This document shows, one piece after another, positions 1 through 10,749 of a DNA stretch of 64,000 nt. Position numbers and translations under genes: made by a program. The stretch is from Thiobacillus denitrificans. Its GTDB lineage: Bacteria > Pseudomonadota > Gammaproteobacteria > Burkholderiales > Thiobacillaceae. The notes below the pieces were generated by a model. It was not told the DNA's origin, made no database searches, and saw only the letters and a program-made list of their open reading frames with translations. The stretch spans positions 1 through 64,000 of the forward strand of contig DYIY01000006.1 in the NCBI GenBank assembly GCA_020723405.1, written 5' to 3'. The stretch's first letter is position 1. The number at the start of each line of letters is the position of its first letter.

Positions 1-51
1 GCGCCAATGATAGTGAGCCCCGCGCTCGCGAAAGTAGGTCATCGCCAGACT
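1..51 (+). rRNA. rrf: 5S ribosomal RNA, 3' end (partial)
   Basis: The first ~51 bases match the 3' part of a bacterial 5S rRNA: a GCGCCAATGATAGTG segment and then CGAAAGTAGGTCATCGCCAG close to the 3' end. A strong intrinsic terminator follows directly. The rest of the gene, and presumably the whole rRNA operon, lies left of the window. The exact 3' end is uncertain by a few bases. Confidence 0.85.
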
Positions 52-61
52 CCCCATACTC

Positions 62-98
62 AAAAGCCCACCCGCCTAGGGGTGGGCTTTTTGTTTTG
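62..98 (+). terminator. Intrinsic terminator of the rRNA operon
   Basis: A perfect 12-bp stem (AAAAGCCCACCC / GGGTGGGCTTTT) has a 6-base loop and is followed by a T-rich tract. It sits just after the 5S 3' end and just before the convergent xseA, so it ends the rRNA transcript. Because the stem is A/T-flanked it may also act on xseA transcription from the other side. Confidence 0.9.
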
Positions 99-123
99 CA
101 CCTCATTGATGCCTCAGCCTCAG

Positions 124-1476
124 TCAGGAATCCATCTCCCTTTCGGCTTCACGGACCTGGACCATCAATGTGCCTTTGCTCAGTGTGATCGTCAGATCCT
201 CTCCGGGGTTCACCTGGCTGGCATCAGTCACGATGCCCGCCCTTCCACGGACAATGCTGTAGCCTCTTTCCAGCACCCTAGTCGGGTTTAGCATGTCCAG
301 ATGCGCGGAAAACTGGACTGAACGGCTGCGCAATGTGGCCAGATGTTGTGTTCGGCTGTGGTGAAGTCTTCTATCCAACGTTTCCCAGAGGCGCCAGGCG
401 CGATCCCTACTCCGTGTTTGTGCCAGGATGCGGGACGTGACATCCGCCAGTTCCAGACGATGGGTTTTCAAGGTGTGTTCCACAACTTGCCGGCATCGCC
501 AAGTCAGATGAATCAGGGATTGCCTGCGCACGATCAATCTTTGTCTGGGGTGAACGAGGCGGGATAGCAGGATGTCCAGCCGTTGTCCTTGATTTGTGCG
601 CAGGCGGCTTTCAGCCTGTTGCAAACGGGATGCCAGATGCTTGACTTCCTGTCCCAGGGTGATTCGTGAAGGTGTGGCAGCTTGGGCTGCCCCCGTGGGC
701 GTGGGGGCGCGCAGGTCGGCGACGAAGTCGGCAATGCTGAAATCCGTTTCGTGTCCCACGCCGGCAATGACTGGGATGGGGCAAGTGGCAATGGCCCGGG
801 CCAGCCGTTCATCGTTGAACGCTTGCAGGTCTTCCAGGCTTCCTCCACCCCGTACCAGCAGAATCACATTGCATTCATTCCGTTGCCCTGCGCTGGCCAG
901 GGCCTGAACTAAGGATCCGGCAGCCTCTGCGCCCTGTACCTGGGCCGGGTAGACATAGACGGTGGCTATGGGCCAGCGCTGCTGCAGGGTGATGAGCACG
1001 TCGTGCAGAGCAGCGGCTTGCAAAGAAGTGATGACGCCAATACCCAGCGGGTAGGGGGGTGGTTTGCGTTTTCCTTCTGGGTTAAAAAGCCCTTCTCCTG
1101 CCAATTTCGCCTTCAGGCGCAGAAAGGCTTCGTATAGGGACCCTTGCCCGGCACGGCGCAGTGCCTCCACTTGCACCTGGTAGTCGCCGCGTTGTTCATA
1201 AAGGGTGGGTTGGCCCCGTAACTCAACCTGATCCCCGTCTCGGGGCGACCAGTCCACAAATTGGTTGCGGGTACGGAACATGACGCAGCGGACACCGGCC
1301 TGGGCATCCTTCAGGGTGAAATACCAATGGCCGGACGCTGCCTTGGAGAAATTGGCGATTTCACCTCGTACCTGACAGATGGGCAGGGACTTTTCGATGG
1401 CCAGACGCACCCGTTGGTTCAATTCCGTGATGGTCAGCGTGTCGGTCAGGGAAGGGGCGGAATCCTGATGCTCCAT
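124..1476 (-). CDS. xseA: Exodeoxyribonuclease VII large subunit
   Basis: This 450-residue protein is the large, catalytic subunit of exonuclease VII, which degrades single-stranded DNA in the cytoplasm. An N-terminal OB-fold is visible (GEIANFSKAASGHWYFTLKD, residues ~39-58). The core carries the conserved RGGGSLEDLQAFNDE and PVIAGVGHETDFSIADFVAD blocks. A helical C-terminal region follows, with GYSI near the end. Length fits the family. The partner subunit xseB is not in the window. The gene converges on the rRNA operon and is divergent from argD. Confidence 0.97.
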   Translation of the reverse strand: MEHQDSAPSLTDTLTITELNQRVRLAIEKSLPICQVRGEIANFSKAASGHWYFTLKDAQAGVRCVMFRTRNQFVDWSPRDGDQVELRGQPTLYEQRGDYQVQVEALRRAGQGSLYEAFLRLKAKLAGEGLFNPEGKRKPPPYPLGIGVITSLQAAALHDVLITLQQRWPIATVYVYPAQVQGAEAAGSLVQALASAGQRNECNVILLVRGGGSLEDLQAFNDERLARAIATCPIPVIAGVGHETDFSIADFVADLRAPTPTGAAQAATPSRITLGQEVKHLASRLQQAESRLRTNQGQRLDILLSRLVHPRQRLIVRRQSLIHLTWRCRQVVEHTLKTHRLELADVTSRILAQTRSRDRAWRLWETLDRRLHHSRTQHLATLRSRSVQFSAHLDMLNPTRVLERGYSIVRGRAGIVTDASQVNPGEDLTITLSKGTLMVQVREAEREMDS

Positions 1477-1911
1477 CAGTAGTCCCTCTGAAAAACAGTC
1501 AGGAAATCGTCATTCTTCGGATGTTTATATCCACAGTTGGACATGGAGGGGGTTGGCGAGCCATGGATTGACCTGTGTGCTTGTGAGGATATGCAACGCA
1601 TGGAAATCAAAGGAAAAAATGTGCACTGCTGGCAGGCGGGGAAGATGGGGGGGATGTTTTGTCAATTGGTCTGGCCAACATGACGGATTACCCACAAAGT
1701 TATCCACAGAAATCGTTGACATTTCGACAAGCCTGGACGCCCTTGCTCACCTGTATGAAGACTGCATGTTGCAGCGGTCCGGCAGTATTCCGCTCGGCGG
1801 GCATGAAGACAATAGGAAGGTTTTTTCATTGGCCGATTTAGTGGTATGTTCCCCCTTTTCCGCACGGCGGCTCCGGGCCGCCGTTATGTTTTCATCCGCG
1901 GCTGGAAGAAT
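1477..1911. other. 435-bp intergenic region with DnaA-box-like sites
   Basis: No convincing gene is present in this gap between xseA and argD. A perfect DnaA box TTATCCACA lies at 1700-1708. A one-mismatch copy TTACCCACA is at 1688-1696 in the same orientation, and another one-mismatch copy (ATATCCACA) at 1527-1535. The region is more A/T-rich than its surroundings. Short open frames here have no recognisable domain or Shine-Dalgarno site. Confidence 0.5.
1864..1892 (+). promoter_or_regulatory. Hairpin in the argD 5' untranslated region
   Basis: A perfect 8-bp stem (ACGGCGGC / GCCGCCGT) with a 5-base loop is followed by TATGTTTT, about 20 bases before the argD start. It resembles a weak intrinsic terminator or attenuator. 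A possible extended -10 (TGGTATGTT, 1842-1850) lies just upstream. No leader peptide is evident, so regulation is inference only. Confidence 0.35.
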
Positions 1912-3084
1912 ATGTCTGATTACCTGATGCAAACCTATGGCCGGCAGCCCCTGGCCTTCGTCAAAGGCGAAGGTGCCTGGCTGACCGATACGGCGGGCGA
2001 CAAATATCTGGATGCCCTGGCAGGCGTGGCCGTGAACGGCCTGGGCCACGGTCATCCCAAACTGGTCGCGGCCCTCTGTGAACAGGCTGGACGCCTGATC
2101 CATACCTCCAACATCTATCGCATTCTCGAACAGGAGCAACTGGCGGAACGTCTCTGCCGCCTCTCTGGCCTGGAGAGAGCCTTTTTCTGCAATTCCGGTG
2201 CAGAGGCCAACGAGGCAGCCATCAAGATCGCCCGGTTGTATGGCCATAACCGGGGCATCGACAATCCGGCCATCGTGGTCATGGAGAAGAGTTTCCACGG
2301 CCGTACCATGGCGACCTTGTCCGCTACCGGCAACCGCAAGGTCCAGGCTGGGTTCGAGCCCCTGGTGACCGGTTTTGTCAGGGTACCCTTTGCCGACGCC
2401 GAGGCGGTGGAAAAGCTGGCCGAGCACCACAACAACATCGTTGCCGTGCTGGTGGAGCCCTTCCAGGGCGAGGGTGGCGTGAACGTCCCCGAAACCGATT
2501 ACCTGACCAAGTTGCGGGCCATTTGCGACCGCAATGGCTGGCTCCTCATGTTGGATGAGGTGCAGACCGGCATCGGCCGCACTGGTACCTGGTTCGCCTT
2601 CCAGCATGGCAGCGTACTGCCCGACGTGATGACCCTGGCCAAGGGCCTTGGCTCCGGCGTGCCGGTGGGTGCGTGTCTGGCCCGGGGCGTGGCGGCTGAG
2701 ACCTTCACGCCCGGCAAACATGGTTCGACCTTCGGTGGCGGTCCCCTGGCCTGCACGGCGGCCCTGACTACTTTGCGGGTCATGGAAGAGGATGGTCTGT
2801 TGGCCCATGCCAGAATCCTGGGCGATTTCATCCGTGCCGATCTTGCCGAACGGCTCCAGGGCCAGGCGGGTGTGATGCAGATCAGGGGCCAGGGCCTCAT
2901 GATCGGCATCGAACTGGATCGGCCCTGCGCTGAACTGGTGAAACTGGCCCTTGCCGAAAAGCTGTTGATCAATGTCACCAACGACACCGTGGTGCGACTC
3001 CTTCCTCCCCTGGTCATGACCCGGGAGGACGCGGTCCTGCTTACCGCCAAACTGGCAGGGCTGATACGCGCTTTCCTGGGATGA
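1912..3084 (+). CDS. argD: Acetylornithine aminotransferase
   Basis: This PLP-dependent class III aminotransferase (390 aa) makes N-acetylornithine in arginine synthesis. Visible features are NSGAEANEAAIKIAR (residues ~94-108), the PLP-contacting DEVQTGIGRTG (Asp ~215) and the Schiff-base Lys in LAKGLGSG (~244). I chose the ATG at 1912, preceded by GGAAGA, because the protein then begins MSDYLMQTYGR as in homologues. An in-frame start at 1846 would add 22 unlikely residues encoded across a hairpin. The stop overlaps the argF start (ATGA). Confidence 0.96.
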   Translation: MSDYLMQTYGRQPLAFVKGEGAWLTDTAGDKYLDALAGVAVNGLGHGHPKLVAALCEQAGRLIHTSNIYRILEQEQLAERLCRLSGLERAFFCNSGAEANEAAIKIARLYGHNRGIDNPAIVVMEKSFHGRTMATLSATGNRKVQAGFEPLVTGFVRVPFADAEAVEKLAEHHNNIVAVLVEPFQGEGGVNVPETDYLTKLRAICDRNGWLLMLDEVQTGIGRTGTWFAFQHGSVLPDVMTLAKGLGSGVPVGACLARGVAAETFTPGKHGSTFGGGPLACTAALTTLRVMEEDGLLAHARILGDFIRADLAERLQGQAGVMQIRGQGLMIGIELDRPCAELVKLALAEKLLINVTNDTVVRLLPPLVMTREDAVLLTAKLAGLIRAFLG

Positions 3085-4016
3085 ACACCATGGCGGCCCC
3101 CCTCAGGCACTTCCTGCAGTTCAAGGATTTTTCCCGGGAAGAACTGGAGCACCTGTTCGTCCGTAGCGGCATCATCAAGGCCCGGTTCAAGGGATACGAG
3201 CCCTATCATCCCCTGGCCGATCGAACCTTGGCGATGATCTTCGAGAAGAGTTCCACCCGGACCCGGCTTTCCTTCGAGGCCGGCATGCATCAACTGGGGG
3301 GATCGGCGATCTACCTGAACACCAGGGATACCCAGTTGGGGCGCGGTGAGCCGGTGGAGGACGCGGCCGAGGTCATCTCCCGCATGGTGGACATCGTGAT
3401 GATCCGTACCTTCGAGCAGGACATCATCGAACGCTTTGCCGCCCATTCCCGCGTGCCGGTGATCAACGGTCTGACCAATGAATATCATCCCTGTCAGATC
3501 CTGGCCGACCTCTTTACCTACATCGAACATCGCGGACCGATCCAGGGCAAGACCGTGGCCTGGGTGGGCGACTCCAACAACATGTGCAACACCTGGCTTC
3601 AGGCCGCTGAAGTGCTGGACTTCAACGTCCACGTTTCCACGCCGCCGGGCTATGAGGTGGAAGCAGAGCGGGCCGGCCTGTTTGGTACGGACCATTTCGA
3701 AGCCTTTGCCGACCCTATGGATGCCTGCCGGGATGCCGATCTGGTCACCACTGACGTATGGACCAGCATGGGTTTTGAGGCCGAAAACGAAGCGCGGATG
3801 AAAGCGTTTGCCGACTGGCAGGTGGATGCCGAGATGATGCGGGTTGCCAGGCCGGATGCCCTGTTCATGCATTGTCTGCCTGCCCACCGGGGCGAGGAAG
3901 TGGCCGCCGAGGTCATTGACGGGGTCCAATCGGTGGTCTGGGATGAGGCGGAAAATCGCTTGCATACCCAGAAGGCTTTGATGGAATTTCTCATCTTGGG
4001 TCGGGTGGAGACGTGA
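3081..4016 (+). CDS. argF: Ornithine carbamoyltransferase
   Basis: This 311-residue enzyme converts ornithine and carbamoyl phosphate to citrulline in the cytoplasm. The carbamoyl-phosphate site SSTRTR is at residues 57-62. The ornithine-side HCLPAHRGEE motif is in the C-terminal third, and HPCQILADL is also present. It overlaps argD by four bases and its stop overlaps the GTG of the next small gene, so translation is probably coupled through the operon. Confidence 0.97.
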   Translation: MNTMAAPLRHFLQFKDFSREELEHLFVRSGIIKARFKGYEPYHPLADRTLAMIFEKSSTRTRLSFEAGMHQLGGSAIYLNTRDTQLGRGEPVEDAAEVISRMVDIVMIRTFEQDIIERFAAHSRVPVINGLTNEYHPCQILADLFTYIEHRGPIQGKTVAWVGDSNNMCNTWLQAAEVLDFNVHVSTPPGYEVEAERAGLFGTDHFEAFADPMDACRDADLVTTDVWTSMGFEAENEARMKAFADWQVDAEMMRVARPDALFMHCLPAHRGEEVAAEVIDGVQSVVWDEAENRLHTQKALMEFLILGRVET

Positions 4017-4240
4017 ATCTGGCGTATTTCAAGGACCGGGACGCGCTCTATCTGGAGTTGTCCCCGGAGGATCCGGCCCATGCCTGGGAAGCCCAGGAGG
4101 GCGTCGTCATCAATCTGTCCGAAGATGGCCGGGTGGTGGGCATTGAAATTGAACAGGCCAGCCGGAAGACGGACCTGTCCCTGCTGCGGGTGGGCAACTT
4201 CCCTGGCGAAGTGCATGCGGTGGAAGGTGCGGCCCATTGA
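4013..4240 (+). CDS. DUF2283-type small protein
   Basis: This 75-residue protein starts at a GTG that overlaps the argF stop (GTGA). The pattern of Y-x-LYLELS near the N-terminus, then EGVVINLSEDGRVVGIEIEQAS, matches the DUF2283 family, which has no established function. Its position between argF and argG with coupled translation suggests a link to arginine metabolism, but it may simply be a conserved passenger. No membrane segment or signal is seen. Confidence 0.75.
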   Translation: MNLAYFKDRDALYLELSPEDPAHAWEAQEGVVINLSEDGRVVGIEIEQASRKTDLSLLRVGNFPGEVHAVEGAAH

Positions 4241-4296
4241 GTGTTGAACGAGGGTGGCGGGCCAAGGGGCCTGCCAACGAGTAGCAAGGAAAGACG

Positions 4297-5526
<1,230 letters not shown>

Positions 5527-5528
5527 AA

Positions 5529-5840
5529 ATGTCCCAATTCGACAACGTCGCCGTCATCAAGAAGGCCAACGTCTATTTTGATGGCAAGTGCGTGTCCCAC
5601 ACCGTCCAGTTTGCCGACGGCACGAAGAAATCCGTGGGCGTTGTCCTGCCCGCCAGCCTGACCTTCAACACCGGGGCGCCGGAGATCATGGAATGCGTGG
5701 CAGGGGGTTGCCGCTACCGGCTCAAGGGCGAGGACTGGAAGACCAGCGTGGCGGGCGAGTCCTTCAGCATTCCGGGTAACTCCAGCTTCGATATTGAAGT
5801 GGCCGGCGAGCCCTACCACTACGTCTGCCACTTCGGCTGA
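5529..5840 (+). CDS. ppnP: Pyrimidine/purine nucleoside phosphorylase (PpnP, DUF1255)
   Basis: This 103-residue cupin-fold protein matches PpnP (formerly YaiE/DUF1255), which phosphorolyses several nucleosides. Family features are [23 protein letters not shown] at the N-terminus, [16 protein letters not shown] in the middle and a YHYVCHF end. I chose the ATG at 5529 because AGGAGG lies 8 bases upstream. A GTG at 5523 overlapping the argG stop is the alternative and adds two residues. It is likely cotranscribed with argG. Confidence 0.9.
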   Translation: MSQFDNVAVIKKANVYFDGKCVSHTVQFADGTKKSVGVVLPASLTFNTGAPEIMECVAGGCRYRLKGEDWKTSVAGESFSIPGNSSFDIEVAGEPYHYVCHFG

Positions 5841-5876
5841 CGATGGTTGACCCCTGGCCCGGCCGGAAGGGCCGGG

Positions 5877-7392
<1,516 letters not shown>

Positions 7393-7457
7393 GGCCGCCA
7401 CAATCTTGGTTATCCTTCCGTGATGCAACAAGGCGCCACATCTTAACCCGCCAATCC

Positions 7458-8402
7458 ATGGCAACCCAACCGACCACCGAGCCACTACCCCACGGCTACC
7501 ACCTGGGGGAGTACGTCATCGACCGGCGCATCGGTGGTGGCGGGTTTTCCCTGGTCTATCTGGCCTTCGACCAAGCCGGCCAGCCGGTAGCGATCAAGGA
7601 ATATCTGCCCGGCGGCGTGGTGAAGCGTGGCGAAGCGGGCACGGTGCACCCCCTGTCCAGCGACAAGCAGGCTTCCTTCCGCTACGGCATGAAGTGCTTT
7701 TTCGAGGAAGGCCGATCCCTGGCCGGCATCCGCCATCCCAACGTCGTGAAGGTGCTGAATTTCTTCCGCGCCAACGACACGGTCTACATGGTGATGAAAT
7801 ACGAGCAGGGCAAGACCCTGCAAAAGCACATCACCAGTCTCCAGGAGCCCATGCGGGAGTCCTTCATCCGCGGGGTATTCATCCAATTGCTCAATGGCTT
7901 GAGGGAAGTCCACGCCCACAAGATCCTGCACCTGGACATCAAGCCGTCCAACATCTACATCCGTTCCGACGGTTCCCCGGTGCTCATCGACTTCGGCGCC
8001 GCCCGCCAGGCCCTTACCGAGGATCTTCTCGTCGCCTCGCCCATGTACACCCCGGGCTTCGCAGCCCCAGAGCAGTACAGCGAGCGGGATCGGCTGGGGC
8101 CCTGGACGGACATCTACAGTGTGGGGGCCACCATCTACGCCTGCATGGCCAAGGCCCCGCCCCCCCCGGCCAACGAGCGCAAGGACAAGGACAAACTGAT
8201 CCCCGTTTCCAAAACCTATGTGGGGGTCTATTCCAAGGCCATGCTGGACATGGTGGATTCCATGCTCCGCCTCAACTATACCGAGCGGCCCCAGAGCGTG
8301 TTCACCGTGCAGAAACGGCTCATTGCCATGGCCCAGGCCGCCCGCAGCCAAAAACCCACCTTGTTCAACCTGATCAAGGAAAGACTCACCAGGGAGCTAT
8401 GA
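7458..8402 (+). CDS. Hanks-type serine/threonine protein kinase
   Basis: This 314-residue soluble kinase shows the glycine-rich loop IGGGGFSLVYLA (residues 25-36), ATP-binding Lys47 in VAIKEYLP, the catalytic loop HLDIKPSN (Asp160) and DFGAA (178-182). An APEQYSERD segment sits in the substrate lobe. The loop is HLD instead of HRD, so this is a non-RD kinase. There is no transmembrane or sensor domain. Its stop overlaps the start of a PP2C phosphatase (8399-8402), so the two form an opposing, translationally coupled pair. Substrates are unknown. Confidence 0.93.
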   Translation: MATQPTTEPLPHGYHLGEYVIDRRIGGGGFSLVYLAFDQAGQPVAIKEYLPGGVVKRGEAGTVHPLSSDKQASFRYGMKCFFEEGRSLAGIRHPNVVKVLNFFRANDTVYMVMKYEQGKTLQKHITSLQEPMRESFIRGVFIQLLNGLREVHAHKILHLDIKPSNIYIRSDGSPVLIDFGAARQALTEDLLVASPMYTPGFAAPEQYSERDRLGPWTDIYSVGATIYACMAKAPPPPANERKDKDKLIPVSKTYVGVYSKAMLDMVDSMLRLNYTERPQSVFTVQKRLIAMAQAARSQKPTLFNLIKERLTREL

Positions 8403-9313
8403 AATACGTCGTCTACCAGGCCAGCCGGCGCGGCGGCCGTCCTTACAACGAAGACCGGGTGGCCTACGCTTACACCTCCGATGCCCTGGTCATGGTGCTG
8501 GCCGACGGCATGGGTGGCCACAACCGGGGCGAGGTGGCCTCCCAGCTCACCGTCCAGGTCATCACCAGCCTGTTCCAGACTCGGGCCAAGCCCACTCTGC
8601 CCGACTTGTCCTCCTTCCTGCTGGACGGCATCTACGCCGCCCACGATGCCATCAACGAATATGCCCTGCGTAACCGCATGCCGGATCCGCCCCGCACCAC
8701 CTGCGTGGTCTGTGTGGTGCAGAAGGGCATGGCCTGCTGGGCCCACGTGGGGGATTCCCGCCTTTACCAGTTCAGCCGCCGGGCCATGCTGTACCGCACC
8801 CGGGACCACTCCGCCGTACAGCAGTTGGTGGACGAAGGGGTGATCGAGGAATCGGAAATGTCCATCCACCCGGATCGCAACAAGCTCTACAACTCCGTGG
8901 GCGGCTACATGCTGCCGGACATCGAACTGGAGCAACCCGTGCAACTCCAGGAAGGGGACGTGCTGTTCCTCTGCACCGACGGCGTCTGGCCCGAACTCAG
9001 CCCGGACGAAATGCTGGCCACCCTGCGGGCCTACCCCCTGGAACGGGCGGTGAAGCACATGATGGACCACGCCGAGTTCCGGGCCGGTCAATATGGCGAC
9101 AATCTGTCGGTGGTGGCCATGCGTTTCGGCGAGGAGCGTTTCGACAACGGCGAACTGGTGCTGGGGGACGACCTGGGCCTGGACGGCTTCACCACCCAGT
9201 TGAAGCGCTTGGGCAACAAGGAGGCCGACGAGCCTGAAACCACGGAAAGCGAACTGGATCGGGCCGTGGCCGAAATCCAGGCGGCCCTGGCCCGCTACAC
9301 CGGTAAGACCTGA
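8399..9313 (+). CDS. PP2C-family protein serine/threonine phosphatase
   Basis: This 304-residue phosphatase starts at an ATG overlapping the kinase stop. Metal-binding motifs of the PPM/PP2C fold are visible: NED (17-19), ADGMGG (35-40), [15 protein letters not shown] and GDNLSVV. About 60 residues follow the catalytic domain; they are acidic and may be a regulatory tail. It presumably reverses phosphorylation by the preceding kinase. A larger in-frame opening upstream overlaps the kinase and is not the real start. Confidence 0.93.
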   Translation: MKYVVYQASRRGGRPYNEDRVAYAYTSDALVMVLADGMGGHNRGEVASQLTVQVITSLFQTRAKPTLPDLSSFLLDGIYAAHDAINEYALRNRMPDPPRTTCVVCVVQKGMACWAHVGDSRLYQFSRRAMLYRTRDHSAVQQLVDEGVIEESEMSIHPDRNKLYNSVGGYMLPDIELEQPVQLQEGDVLFLCTDGVWPELSPDEMLATLRAYPLERAVKHMMDHAEFRAGQYGDNLSVVAMRFGEERFDNGELVLGDDLGLDGFTTQLKRLGNKEADEPETTESELDRAVAEIQAALARYTGKT

Positions 9314-9326
9314 ACGAGGAATTTCC

Positions 9327-10052
9327 ATGAATGCAGTCACCCGCCCCTCCGGGCGTGCCCCGGACCAGCTTCGCCCGGTCCGTCTGACCCGCCGTTACAC
9401 CAAGCACGCCGAAGGCAGCGTCCTGGTGGAATGTGGCGACACCAGGGTGCTGTGCACCGCCAGCGTGTTGGAGAAAGTGCCGGCCCACGTGAAAGGCAGC
9501 GGCGGGGGCTGGCTCACCGCCGAATACGGCATGCTGCCCCGGGCCACCCATACCCGGGGCGACCGGGAAGCGGCCCGGGGCAAGCAGTCCGGCCGTACCC
9601 AGGAGATCCAGCGGCTCATCGGCCGCGCCCTGCGCGCTGCCGTGGATCTGGACAAACTGGGCGAGCGCACTCTGCACCTGGACTGCGACGTGCTACAGGC
9701 CGACGGCGGCACTCGTACGGCCAGCATCACCGGCGCCTGGGTGGCGGTGCACGATGCCGTGCAATGGTTGGTCAAGCAGGGCCGGCTTCCCGCAAGCGTC
9801 ATCCGGGACCAGGTGGCTGCCGTGTCGGTGGGGGTGTGGAACGGTACGCCGGTATTGGATCTGGATTACACCGAAGACGTGGCCTGCGACACCGACATGA
9901 ACGTGGTCATGCTGGGTGCCGGCGGCCTCATCGAAGTCCAGGGCACGGCGGAAGGGGCGGCTTTTTCCCGGGCCGAGCTGAACGCCCTGCTGGATCTGGC
10001 AGACAAGGGCATCCGGGAACTCATGGAGGCCCAGCGGGCAGCCTTGGGCTGA
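9327..10052 (+). CDS. rph: Ribonuclease PH
   Basis: This 241-residue phosphorolytic 3'-5' exoribonuclease trims tRNA 3' ends. Family features include [20 protein letters not shown] near the N-terminus, [17 protein letters not shown], the [19 protein letters not shown] stretch and [17 protein letters not shown]. It starts 13 bp after the phosphatase gene and precedes rdgB, a common proteobacterial order. Confidence 0.97.
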   Translation: MNAVTRPSGRAPDQLRPVRLTRRYTKHAEGSVLVECGDTRVLCTASVLEKVPAHVKGSGGGWLTAEYGMLPRATHTRGDREAARGKQSGRTQEIQRLIGRALRAAVDLDKLGERTLHLDCDVLQADGGTRTASITGAWVAVHDAVQWLVKQGRLPASVIRDQVAAVSVGVWNGTPVLDLDYTEDVACDTDMNVVMLGAGGLIEVQGTAEGAAFSRAELNALLDLADKGIRELMEAQRAALG

Positions 10053-10093
10053 TACCCCGTCCGGCGCTCCCCCTTCAACCACCACGGAATGCC

Positions 10094-10687
10094 ATGAAGA
10101 AAATCGTCATTGCCTCCAACAACGCCGGCAAACTGCGGGAGATTGCCCGCATCCTGGAACCCCTGGACATTGAAGCCTTGCCCCAGGGCGCCTTCGGGGT
10201 GCCGGAGTGCCCCGAACCCCACGTGACCTTCGTGGAAAACTGCATTGCCAAGGCCCGCCATGCCTCCGCCCACACCGGCCTGCCCGCCCTGGCCGACGAT
10301 TCCGGCATTTGTGTGGATGCCCTGAACGGTGCCCCGGGGGTGTACTCCGCCCGCTTTGCCGGCGAGCCCAAATCCGACGAGCGCAACAACCACAAGCTCA
10401 TCGAATCCCTGCGCGGCCAGGCCAACCGCAAGGCCCATTACTATTGCGTGATGGTCTACGTGCGCTATCCCGACGATCCCCAGCCCATCATTGCCGAGGG
10501 CGCCTGGCATGGCGAGATCATCGACCAGCCCCGGGGCAGCGGCGGCTTTGGCTACGACCCTTATTTCCTGGTGCCTGCCTTCGGCAAGACCGGCGCCGAA
10601 CTGGAGGCAGACCAGAAGAATGCCGTCAGTCATCGGGGCCAGGCCCTGCGGGCCCTGGCGGAAAAGCTGCACGCCCTGGCGGACTGA
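10094..10687 (+). CDS. rdgB: dITP/XTP pyrophosphatase (RdgB/HAM1)
   Basis: This 197-residue enzyme hydrolyses non-canonical purine triphosphates such as dITP and XTP to monophosphates, protecting DNA. The N-terminal ASNNAGKLREI, the central LADDSGICVDALNGAPGVYSAR and the C-terminal GSGGFGYDPYF and SHRGQALRAL motifs are diagnostic. The ATG at 10094 is chosen because the protein then begins MKKIVIASNNAGK. It lies 41 bp after rph, probably in the same transcript. Confidence 0.97.
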   Translation: MKKIVIASNNAGKLREIARILEPLDIEALPQGAFGVPECPEPHVTFVENCIAKARHASAHTGLPALADDSGICVDALNGAPGVYSARFAGEPKSDERNNHKLIESLRGQANRKAHYYCVMVYVRYPDDPQPIIAEGAWHGEIIDQPRGSGGFGYDPYFLVPAFGKTGAELEADQKNAVSHRGQALRALAEKLHALAD

Positions 10688-10749
10688 CTTCCGGGCCTGG
10701 CCGGGCGCCGCGCCCGTGGCGCCCACCCGTCCCGGGAAGTTGCGCCATA

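Noticed and set aside
1553-1927. Small open frames in the xseA-argD gap
   Set aside because: No recognisable domain, poor ribosome sites, and conflicting frames that end within argD.
2499-3965. A 488-codon open frame antisense to argD-argF
   Set aside because: It spans two certain genes on the other strand and its residues are His/Gly/Pro-rich in the manner of antisense GC-rich frames.
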